Origin: Candidatus Zipacnadia bacterium | Lineage (GTDB): Bacteria; Armatimonadota; Zipacnadia; Zipacnadales; Zipacnadaceae | Direction: 5' to 3' | Assembly (NCBI GenBank): GCA_029821515.1 | Contig: JALGTD010000076.1 | Span: forward strand, 1 to 7,175 | Length of the DNA: 7,175 bases | Shown: positions 1 to 4,616 of the stretch, one piece after another | How the letters are laid out: the number at the start of each line of letters is the position of its first letter | How positions within the stretch are numbered: position 1 is the first letter of the stretch | The notes under the pieces: generated by a model | Database searches by the model: none | What the model was told of the DNA's origin: nothing | Seen by the model: the letters and a program-made list of their open reading frames with translations, nothing else | Translations under genes and position numbers: made by a program

Positions 1-82
1 GGGTAAGTAGCCCTACAGACTTGTTAGCTAATTGCGACTTGACTCCGCTGACGACATTACCGAGGTTCCTGCTAATGTTCAT
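1..82 (-). CDS. Possible 5' end of an unidentified gene running off the left edge
   Basis: A minus-strand frame stays open from ATG at 82-80 to the left edge, about 27 codons, beginning MNISRNLGNV. An alternative GTG at 88-86 overlaps the TGA of the preceding 36-codon frame in a GTGA junction, the usual layout of translationally coupled genes. A GGGAG lies upstream, 10 nt from the ATG and about 4 nt from the GTG. The visible residues are polar and Lys/Asn/Ser-rich, and I do not recognise a family. The stretch is too short to exclude a chance open frame; a TAG in the same frame lies eight codons upstream of the GTG. Whether it is a gene depends on sequence outside the window. Confidence 0.3.
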   Translation of the reverse strand, partial: MNISRNLGNVVSGVKSQLANKSVGLLT

Positions 83-84
83 CT

Positions 85-195
85 TCACTCGTCTCCCATT
101 GGTTTTGACCTAAGCATCACCAGGGTCAACACCGTGCCTACCAACCAGATCGGGAGGTGCCGACTTGTGCTGCTGGATGGCAAAGCATTCAGCAT
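85..195 (-). CDS. Possible 36-residue membrane peptide downstream of pnp
   Basis: This short frame starts at ATG 195-193 and ends at TGA 87-85. A strong Shine-Dalgarno, GGAGGG (minus strand of 203-208), sits 7 nt before the ATG. Residues 14-28 (LPIWLVGTVLTLVML) are a continuous hydrophobic run, followed by Arg and Lys and an acidic C-terminus, so the product could be a single-helix membrane peptide with its C-terminus in the cytoplasm. It begins 53 nt after the pnp stop with no terminator between, and its stop overlaps a possible GTG start of the next frame. No family is recognised. It could equally be a chance frame, or the start of a gene broken by a frameshift. Confidence 0.3.
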   Translation of the reverse strand: MLNALPSSSTSRHLPIWLVGTVLTLVMLRSKPMGDE

Positions 196-248
196 TGCGG
201 CACCCTCCGCACTGATAGTTTACCCTCTCTCATCTGCTGCGAAACAGG
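196..248 (-). other. Spacer after pnp without a terminator
   Basis: The 53 nt after the pnp stop contain the Shine-Dalgarno of the 36-codon frame and nothing resembling a GC stem followed by a T run. Transcription from pnp therefore probably continues leftward into whatever lies beyond the window. Rho-dependent termination cannot be judged from sequence. Confidence 0.4.
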
Positions 249-2411
249 CTATTTCTTTGGCCGGTCATAAGACCGGCCCCGGCCGCCGGACCGGTCGTTG
301 CCCCGCCGACTGTCGGAGTGCGTGCCACCGGGTGGCGCATCGAGCAGCGCCTTGCGGCTGAGGCGGACCTTCCCCTCGTCATCAATGCCGATGACCTTGA
401 CTTTCACTTCGTCGCTGACCTTGACTACATCCTCGGTCTTGGCAACGTGTTCGTGGGCTAGTTCTGAGATGTGCACCAGTCCGTCACGACCCGGGGCTAC
501 TTGGACAAAGGCGCCGAAGGTAGTAGTAGAGACGACCTTCCCGGTGATTACCTCACCGACTTCGATTTCACGGGTCATCTCCTTGATATCATCACGCGCC
601 TGCTCTGTTTTCTCCGCATCCTCACCAAAGACGAACACAGTGCCATCATCTTCAATGTCTATATCAACTTCGTACTTGTCCTCCATTCCACGGATATTCT
701 TCCCGCCCGGACCAATGACCATGCCAATCTGATCGGGTTTAATCTGGACAGCAAACATGCGCGGCGCATACGGAGACATTTCATGGCGGGGATAAGCAAT
801 TGCCTCCGCCATAGCGTCCAGAATATGCAGGCGCGCCTCCCGGGCCTGAGCCAGACCCTCGGCCAGAATGTCTGCCGAAAGCCCGGGCACCTTCATATCT
901 AACTGCAGTGCGGTCACGCCCGCCCGGCTGCCGGCTACCTTCAGGTCCATTGCCCCGACGTGATCTTCCAACCCCTGGATATCGGTGAGCAGGGCATAGT
1001 TGTCCTCGTCTTCGTAGACCAGTCCCACGGCGATGCCGGCCACCGGAGCCTTTATCTGGATGCCAGCGTCCATCAAAGCGAGAGTTGAGCCGCACACCGC
1101 GGCCATTGACGAAGAGCCGTTGCTTTCGAGTACCTCCGAGACGAGGCGGATGGTGTAGGGACATTCGTCCTCGGGCGGTATCATACACTCGAGAGCTTTC
1201 TGGGCCAGGGCTCCGTGGCCAATCTCGCGCCGGGCCGGGCCCCGCAGCGGCCGTACCTCCCCTACCGAGAATGGTGGGAAGTTGTAATGGTGCATAAACC
1301 GGTGATACTCTTCTTCTTCCAGGCTACGCACCAACTGCTGGTCGCGGACCGCCCCCAGCGTCGCCACTGTCAGCACCTGTGTCTCACCGCGGGTAAAGAG
1401 CCCTGAGCCGTGTGCCCGTGGCGCGAGGCCTACCTCGCTGCTAAGCGGACGCACTTCCGAGAATCCTCGCCCGTCCAGGCGCCGCTTCTTGTTCAGTACG
1501 GTATCCTTAAGCAGACGTTTGGTGATCTGATTGACTGCTGCGTTTATGTCCTCCTTGGGATTCTCATAGTCTTCGGCCAGCCGCTGGCTGATTTCGTCCT
1601 TCAGGACAGATACCTGCTGCTGGCGCTCCAGCTTGTCAACTATTTGAAAGGCATTGCCCAGATCGTCAGCATACTCACCTTCGACAAAGTCAACGATTTC
1701 AGGCCGAGGCTCCCACAGGGGATAGTCAACCTTGGGCTTGCCGGCCTTATTACGGAGCTCCTCGATAAGCTCTACGACGGGCTGGCAGGCCTCTTCGGCC
1801 ATTGCAAAGGCATCGCCCAGCGTCTCATCGGGAATCTCCTTAGCTTCGACCTCCGCCATCACAATGCCGTCGGCTGTCGCCGACATAAGCAGAGTAAGGT
1901 CGCCAGCTTCGAGCTGCTCGAACGAAGGATTGATGGCGAATTCGCCATCGTCAATACCCACCTGGGCCACCCCAAAGGGGCCAGCAAACGGCAGGCTGGA
2001 CAGGTGCAACGCCGCCGAGGCGCCAATCATAGTAACGACATCTATCGAATTATGATTATCCGCCGACAGGGGCATGGCGATGACCTGCACATCATTACGT
2101 AGGCCGTCAGGCAGCAGCGTACGAATGGGCCGGTCGGTACGCCGGCAGGTGAGAATTGCCGCATCACCGGGCCGGCCCTCCCGCTTGAAGAATCCTCCGG
2201 GGATATCCCCAATAGCGTACATCTTCTCTTCGAAATCTACGCGCAGGGGCAGAAAGGGCAGGTCCTGCGGTTCGGGAGTAATCGTTGCTGCGACCAGTAC
2301 AACGGTATCGCCATAGCTGGCCAGTACGGCAGATTCGGCTTGCCGGGCCATACGCCCGGTCTCGAGGCTGAGCGGTCGCCCCGCCCAGTCACAACTTACT
2401 TCGTGTAACAT
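249..2411 (-). CDS. pnp: Polyribonucleotide nucleotidyltransferase (PNPase)
   Basis: PNPase is a 3'-to-5' phosphorolytic exoribonuclease that releases nucleoside diphosphates from RNA. It acts as a ring-shaped trimer in the cytoplasm, often in an RNA degradosome. All 720 residues are present, the usual family length. The order is first RNase PH domain (about 10-140), linker and all-helical domain (about 145-310), second RNase PH domain (about 315-540), KH domain (about 552-612, GPGG loop at 567-570) and S1 domain (about 619-688). The FTRGET motif is at 339-344. The catalytic Asp, Asp and Lys of the family (E. coli D486, D492, K494) align with D483, D489 and K491. The tail after residue 697 is rich in Arg and Gly, a likely RNA-binding extension. 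AAGGAGG lies 7 nt before the ATG, which fixes the start. It follows rpsO on the same strand, the standard bacterial pairing, with 224 nt between them that can form leader structures. Confidence 0.98.
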   Translation of the reverse strand: MLHEVSCDWAGRPLSLETGRMARQAESAVLASYGDTVVLVAATITPEPQDLPFLPLRVDFEEKMYAIGDIPGGFFKREGRPGDAAILTCRRTDRPIRTLLPDGLRNDVQVIAMPLSADNHNSIDVVTMIGASAALHLSSLPFAGPFGVAQVGIDDGEFAINPSFEQLEAGDLTLLMSATADGIVMAEVEAKEIPDETLGDAFAMAEEACQPVVELIEELRNKAGKPKVDYPLWEPRPEIVDFVEGEYADDLGNAFQIVDKLERQQQVSVLKDEISQRLAEDYENPKEDINAAVNQITKRLLKDTVLNKKRRLDGRGFSEVRPLSSEVGLAPRAHGSGLFTRGETQVLTVATLGAVRDQQLVRSLEEEEYHRFMHHYNFPPFSVGEVRPLRGPARREIGHGALAQKALECMIPPEDECPYTIRLVSEVLESNGSSSMAAVCGSTLALMDAGIQIKAPVAGIAVGLVYEDEDNYALLTDIQGLEDHVGAMDLKVAGSRAGVTALQLDMKVPGLSADILAEGLAQAREARLHILDAMAEAIAYPRHEMSPYAPRMFAVQIKPDQIGMVIGPGGKNIRGMEDKYEVDIDIEDDGTVFVFGEDAEKTEQARDDIKEMTREIEVGEVITGKVVSTTTFGAFVQVAPGRDGLVHISELAHEHVAKTEDVVKVSDEVKVKVIGIDDEGKVRLSRKALLDAPPGGTHSDSRRGNDRSGGRGRSYDRPKK
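259..278 (-). repeat. Perfect 8-bp hairpin inside the last pnp codons
   Basis: GGCCGGTC (259-266) and GACCGGCC (271-278) form a perfect 8-bp inverted repeat around a 4-nt loop, entirely within the codons for the C-terminal GRSYDRP. A third related arm, GACCGGTC, lies at 289-296 and could compete. No T tract follows on either strand, so it is not an intrinsic terminator. It would form a very stable RNA stem just before the stop codon. Confidence 0.6.
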
Positions 2412-2418
2412 CTTGTGT

Positions 2419-2450
2419 CCTCCTTGGCCAGAGCCGAAGGAGAACCAAGG
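2419..2450 (-). promoter_or_regulatory. pnp Shine-Dalgarno with competing masking stems
   Basis: In the mRNA the pnp Shine-Dalgarno AAGGAGG corresponds to 2425-2419. Two upstream segments can pair with it. CUCCUU (2442-2437) pairs with AAGGAG (2425-2420), 6 bp with an 11-nt loop. CCUUGG (2450-2445) pairs with CCAAGG (2427-2422), 6 bp with a 17-nt loop. Both would reduce ribosome access. The complementarity is seen directly; a regulatory role is inferred. Confidence 0.45.
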
Positions 2451-2549
2451 CGACGTCGAGGAGACAGGGAAAACAGAACATTCTGTAACGCTCGGTTTTC
2501 ACTGTGTCCCCCACACGCGCTTGGGAGCTCCGACTCTGACGTGTTTTGG

Positions 2550-2565
2550 TGTACGTCTGTACGTC
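2550..2565. repeat. Tandem 8-mer TGTACGTC x2
   Basis: TGTACGTC occurs twice back to back in the pnp leader, and a related GCGTCTGTA follows inside the adjacent hairpin. The copies are exact. With only two units there is no evidence of function. Confidence 0.5.
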
Positions 2566-2568
2566 TTA

Positions 2569-2600
2569 TATGAAAGCGTCTGTATAAGAGACGCTTCATA
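2569..2600 (-). promoter_or_regulatory. Hairpin in the pnp leader, candidate RNA-processing site
   Basis: The arms at 2569-2581 and 2589-2600 are complementary over 12 bp with one bulged A in the 2569-2581 arm. The core AAGCGTCT/AGACGCTT is perfect, and the loop is 7 nt. It lies about 35 nt after the rpsO stop on the minus-strand transcript. No U tract follows, so it is not an intrinsic terminator. By position it matches the stem that RNase III cuts in enterobacterial pnp leaders, though it is shorter than those. Confidence 0.5.
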
Positions 2601-2635
2601 AAGCAAATTTGTTCAACAGATTCCCGGCAAGTGCC

Positions 2636-2914
2636 CTACCGACGCAACCCCAGCTCGGACAGCACCTTGCGATAGCGCTCGATGTCGGTATTTTGCAGAT
2701 ATCTAAGGAGTCTGCGGCGCTTCCCGACCATCTTCAGCAATCCACGCCGCGAGTGGTGGTCTTTGCGATGCTCCTGCAGATGCTCAGTCAGGTGTTGGAT
2801 TCTTGCCGTCAACAGGGCAATTTGTACTTCGGGTGAACCGGTATCTGACTCGTGCCGCTTGAACTTGTCAATAACCTCTTGTTTCGCTTCGATTGTTGGG
2901 CTCAATGTGCCCAC
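2636..2914 (-). CDS. rpsO: 30S ribosomal protein S15
   Basis: S15 is a primary 16S rRNA-binding protein that nucleates the platform of the 30S subunit. The conserved core is intact: HESDTGSPEVQ, then DHHSRRGLLKMVGKRR, ending in ELGLRR. Two starts are plausible. GTG at 2914-2912 gives 92 residues, with AAGGA 6 nt upstream. TTG at 2905-2903 gives 89 residues, with GAGGTG 6 nt upstream, and it matches the family's usual 89-residue length and N-terminal alignment without extra residues. Coordinates here use the GTG; I consider the TTG at least as likely. The gene lies upstream of pnp and behind a structured leader of about 120 nt. S15 commonly represses its own mRNA. Confidence 0.97.
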   Translation of the reverse strand: MGTLSPTIEAKQEVIDKFKRHESDTGSPEVQIALLTARIQHLTEHLQEHRKDHHSRRGLLKMVGKRRRLLRYLQNTDIERYRKVLSELGLRR

Positions 2915-2931
2915 CTCTTTTCCTTACAGCG

Positions 2932-3022
2932 CCCGCCGGCGGGTATGGCAGGCTGCCGCCGCCACACATTAGTGTTGCCCGGTACCGAGATAGCCGCCGG
3001 AAACTCGGCAATCCCAGTGTGG
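2932..3022 (-). promoter_or_regulatory. Structured rpsO leader, candidate S15 autoregulatory RNA
   Basis: In the minus-strand transcript, CCACAC (3022-3017) can pair with GUGUGG (2967-2962), enclosing a 7-bp stem of UGCCGAG (3010-3004) with CUCGGUA (2989-2983), which includes one G-U pair. An alternative inner pairing is UUGCC with GGCAA. Nearer the start codon is the perfect palindrome CCCGCCGGCGGG (2932-2943). Structured leaders before rpsO often bind S15 and shut off translation, and they differ between phyla. The complementarity is seen here; S15 binding is inferred from position. Confidence 0.4.
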
Positions 3023-3042
3023 GGTGGTGTGACGATACTATA

Positions 3043-3071
3043 AGTGTATCACATATCGGCTTGTATGTAAA
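3043..3071 (-). promoter_or_regulatory. Candidate sigma-70 promoter for rpsO-pnp
   Basis: Reading the minus strand, TTTACA (3071-3066) is followed after 17 nt by TACACT (3048-3043), preceded by TG one base upstream (extended -10). Transcription would start near 3036, giving a leader of about 120 nt before rpsO. A short dyad, GATAC and GTATC (3034-3038 and 3046-3050), overlaps the -10. Confidence 0.55.
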
Positions 3072-3093
3072 GAAACCGCCGGGTGAACCCCGG
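3069..3093 (-). terminator. Weak terminator-like stem for leftward transcripts
   Basis: On the minus strand CCGGG and CCCGG (3093-3089 and 3083-3079) form a 5-bp GC stem with a 5-nt loop. After CGG comes TTTCTTT (3075-3069). It could stop transcripts leaving the aspS unit before the rpsO promoter, whose -35 box overlaps the T tract. The stem is short and the T run is interrupted and slightly displaced. Confidence 0.3.
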
Positions 3094-3125
3094 TCTTCCA
3101 GGGCCTTGTCTTCCTACAAGTGCAG

Positions 3126-3155
3126 TTGACTGGCGGTCTGCTTGACTGGTACAAT
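3126..3155 (+). promoter_or_regulatory. Sigma-70 promoter for the orphan membrane protein
   Basis: TTGACT (3126-3131) and TACAAT (3150-3155) are each one base from consensus, spaced by 18 nt. Transcription would start near 3162, giving a leader of about 75 nt before the TTG at 3236. Supports the reality of the plus-strand gene. Confidence 0.6.
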
Positions 3156-3174
3156 TCAAGCAGTTGGGCCAACT
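3138..3174. promoter_or_regulatory. Operator-like inverted repeats over the -10 box and start site
   Basis: CTGCTTGA (3138-3145) and TCAAGCAG (3156-3163) are perfect 8-bp inverted arms separated by 10 bp, with the -10 hexamer inside the spacer. Directly after, AGTTGG and CCAACT (3162-3167 and 3169-3174) form a second perfect dyad around one base. The geometry suits a dimeric repressor. No regulator gene is present in the window. Confidence 0.45.
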
Positions 3175-3200
3175 TGCCCGATTACGGGATAACAGGTAAG

Positions 3201-3226
3201 CAGTCATTTGTGACTGACTGCCGGAG
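3201..3226 (+). promoter_or_regulatory. Leader hairpin and Shine-Dalgarno of the membrane-protein gene
   Basis: CAGTCA (3201-3206) pairs with TGACTG (3211-3216) around a TTTG loop. Alternatively GCAGTCA (3200-3206) pairs with TGACTGC (3215-3221) around 8 nt. GGAG at 3223-3226 follows immediately, 9 nt before TTG at 3236, and decides that start. The hairpin could restrict ribosome access. Confidence 0.45.
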
Positions 3227-3235
3227 ATCATCAGA

Positions 3236-3562
3236 TTGCTCTTGTTCTCGTTGTTTATGTTGTTTGTTGTAGGTATTATCGGAGGCACGATCCTACTTGC
3301 AACAGCAGGAGCGTGGCTGTACTGGTCAAAGAGTCGGCTGCTTAGTGTATCAGTGCTTGGGACGGTTGTGTTTTGGTGGGTGTGGGTCTTTTGGCCAGTT
3401 TTTGCCGGGCCAAGCAATATTGGCACACCAGAGGGAGCCGCGGCGCAAGCGAGATTCATACTGGGTGGATACATTATCCTTGCGGTCATCGCCGTTTTCG
3501 TGACCACCGCGATTGTCGCCGCTGTTCTGTACAGGATGGGTGGTAAGGGCAGCTCACCTTAG
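3236..3562 (+). CDS. Small three-helix membrane protein of unknown function
   Basis: The frame begins at TTG 3236, chosen because GGAG lies 9 nt upstream and a sigma-70 promoter lies before it. It encodes 108 residues. Three hydrophobic segments are visible: about 2-29, 36-57 and 75-99. The second contains an aromatic cluster, FWWVWVFW (46-53). The loop at 58-74 (AGPSNIGTPEGAAAQAR) is polar, and the C-terminus is short with Arg, Lys and Gly. There is no separate cleavable signal peptide, because the first helix runs into residues that look like part of the membrane core. I do not recognise a family or any catalytic motif. It is the only rightward gene here, facing the decayed M55 copy, with the two stop codons sharing bases at 3559-3562. 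Hydrophobicity, promoter and Shine-Dalgarno support a real gene. Confidence 0.65.
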   Translation: MLLFSLFMLFVVGIIGGTILLATAGAWLYWSKSRLLSVSVLGTVVFWWVWVFWPVFAGPSNIGTPEGAAAQARFILGGYIILAVIAVFVTTAIVAAVLYRMGGKGSSP

Positions 3563-3784
3563 ATCGGCAGTTTGCACACATCCTTCTCTGTGAAGTGGAT
3601 GGTCCGCTCGTCAATCACCGCCGCCTGCGGGGTCGAAACCCAGAATTCCGTCAACGCAGGCATTGATCTCCCCGGTCAGGAAATGCTCAGAGCGCTCTTT
3701 TTCTCCCGGAGCATCATCAAGGACTTGCCCCCAGGTGCTGACCATTGCTGAACATCGTGGGGCGGTGATTACATATGCCTCCAT
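3559..3784 (-). pseudogene. Decayed tandem copy of the M55 D-aminopeptidase
   Basis: This is a remnant of a second M55 peptidase. Its first 53 residues, from ATG at 3784, align without gaps to the intact neighbour (31 of 53 identical by eye, including the run RSE.FLTGE.NA.VDG). The DNA aligns over 144 nt at a constant offset of 800 nt, about 69% identical. The metal-binding DLEG of the family reads APRC here, so both ligands are lost. After FDPA the frame runs into TGA at 3615-3613, but the +1-shifted frame continues as VIDERTIHFTEKDVCKL to TAA at 3561-3559, resembling an M55 C-terminus. Roughly 185 central codons are therefore missing. No good Shine-Dalgarno precedes it. An in-frame ATG at 3820, inside the end of the intact gene, would lengthen the frame but is probably chance. 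Confidence 0.8.
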
Positions 3785-3810
3785 TGTGAGGTTACCTATC
3801 ACCGTGGCTG

Positions 3811-4584
3811 CTAAGGCCATAAATCAAAGATGCTGTTACTTGTCTTGCGCACGGTCAGTTCGTCAACGACCTCCACGCCGGGGCCCAGATATCCCTGGAT
3901 GCTACAGCCCGGCTTGACCCTTATTTCCTTGGTGTAGGGGCCGGGTATGAAGAACGGTTCAATACTGTCAATCTGCTCGCAAGCTTCGGCTGCCTTTTCG
4001 CGAACTAGCTGGCAGGCTGCTTCGTGGGAAAGGTGCAGCGCCAACTCGGGGCCCAGGGACTGCTTGACCGCCGCTCCCACGATGTTGGGAATAAGCTCCT
4101 TAGCTTCAGCTATCAGCACGTCGTCGCCGGCTGCCAGTATCGTCGGCACCCCCAGGCATCCGGCCATCAGCGCAAAGGAGCCGAATTCTCCCAGTTCAAT
4201 GTCGTTTACTTTGTGATATTCGACAGTCTTGGAGTTCTGGGTGTGACAGAGCACACTGCCCTGGCCGGCCCGAGCGTGCTGACCGATGAACATAACTGCG
4301 TCGTAGCTCTCGTCCAGATAGTAAGGTGGCCGAAACCCCCGTCCGGCAATCAGCTTAGCTTTAGGATGAAAGAGTATCTCATCAATACCCCCGCCGCCGT
4401 GTCCATCCAGAACAATCACTTCGGTGTCAGGATCAAAGTCCAAACAGCCGTCAACGCCGGCGTTGACTTCACCCGTCAAGAAATACTCCGAGCGTTGCTT
4501 TTCTTGCGGGGTATAGTCACGGACCTGGGCCCAGGTGCTAAGCATGGCTGCGCCTTCCAGGTCAGTCATTATGTAGATCTTCAT
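3811..4584 (-). CDS. M55 family metallopeptidase, D-aminopeptidase (DppA-like)
   Basis: M55 enzymes are zinc D-aminopeptidases. Bacillus subtilis DppA forms a barrel-shaped decamer that cleaves D-Ala-D-Ala and similar peptides in the cytoplasm. This protein of 257 residues is full length. The metal ligands known in DppA have counterparts: DLEG near the N-terminus (Asp8 and Glu10 of this product), VLDGHGGGG (His62), FIGQHARAG (His103) and LGEFGS (Glu133). The active-site histidine matches LCHTQ (His114). An upstream ATG at 4593 would add three residues, but AAGGA abuts it directly, whereas it lies 9 nt before the ATG at 4584; the decayed copy also aligns from that Met. The gene starts 32 nt after the E2-like gene and probably shares its transcript. 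Substrate is not shown by the sequence; peptidoglycan-peptide recycling is the family-based guess. Confidence 0.92.
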   Translation of the reverse strand: MKIYIMTDLEGAAMLSTWAQVRDYTPQEKQRSEYFLTGEVNAGVDGCLDFDPDTEVIVLDGHGGGGIDEILFHPKAKLIAGRGFRPPYYLDESYDAVMFIGQHARAGQGSVLCHTQNSKTVEYHKVNDIELGEFGSFALMAGCLGVPTILAAGDDVLIAEAKELIPNIVGAAVKQSLGPELALHLSHEAACQLVREKAAEACEQIDSIEPFFIPGPYTKEIRVKPGCSIQGYLGPGVEVVDELTVRKTSNSIFDLWP

Positions 4585-4616
4585 AGGGCTCATTCCTTAT
4601 ATTGCATTTGTCCGGG

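Larger units (their letters stand above)
2412..2635 (-). other. rpsO-pnp intergenic region and pnp leader
   Basis: These 224 nt hold no gene on either strand that I can support. They contain a 12-bp hairpin with one bulged base (2569-2600), a tandem 8-mer (2550-2565), and sequences able to mask the pnp Shine-Dalgarno (2420-2450). I found no good -35/-10 pair on the minus strand, so pnp is probably read mainly from the rpsO promoter. In E. coli the equivalent spacer holds an RNase III site used for PNPase autoregulation; that this spacer works the same way is an inference. Confidence 0.55.
2915..3235. other. Divergent intergenic region with promoters for rpsO and the membrane protein
   Basis: This 321-nt gap holds no supported gene. 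From left to right it contains a 12-nt GC palindrome (2932-2943), paired segments of the rpsO leader (2962-3022), a minus-strand promoter (3043-3071), a weak minus-strand terminator-like stem (3069-3093), a plus-strand promoter (3126-3155) with an overlapping inverted repeat (3138-3163), a second dyad (3162-3174), and a small hairpin before the start at 3236. The two -35 boxes lie 54 bp apart and face away from each other. Confidence 0.6.

Noticed and set aside
32..361. Rightward open frame of 109 codons at the left end
   Set aside because: About a third of it is antisense to the pnp tail; the rest lacks a clear ribosome site or recognisable sequence.
1410..2102. Rightward open frame of 230 codons opposite pnp
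   Set aside because: It is antisense to the conserved PNPase coding sequence, has no recognisable domain or convincing ribosome site, and is explained by codon bias of the real gene.
2473..2486. Small dyad ACAGAA-CA-TTCTGT in the pnp leader as a repressor site
   Set aside because: Only 6-bp arms with a 2-nt centre, not near a recognisable promoter, and not matching a regulator consensus I can name.
3105..3120. CTTGT/ACAAG stem as a terminator
   Set aside because: It is a 5-bp AT-containing stem with no T tract on either strand.
3049..3507. Leftward open frame of 152 codons opposite the small membrane gene
   Set aside because: The plus-strand frame has the promoter, Shine-Dalgarno and membrane-protein composition. 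The opposite frame is low in structure and has no good ribosome site at 3507.
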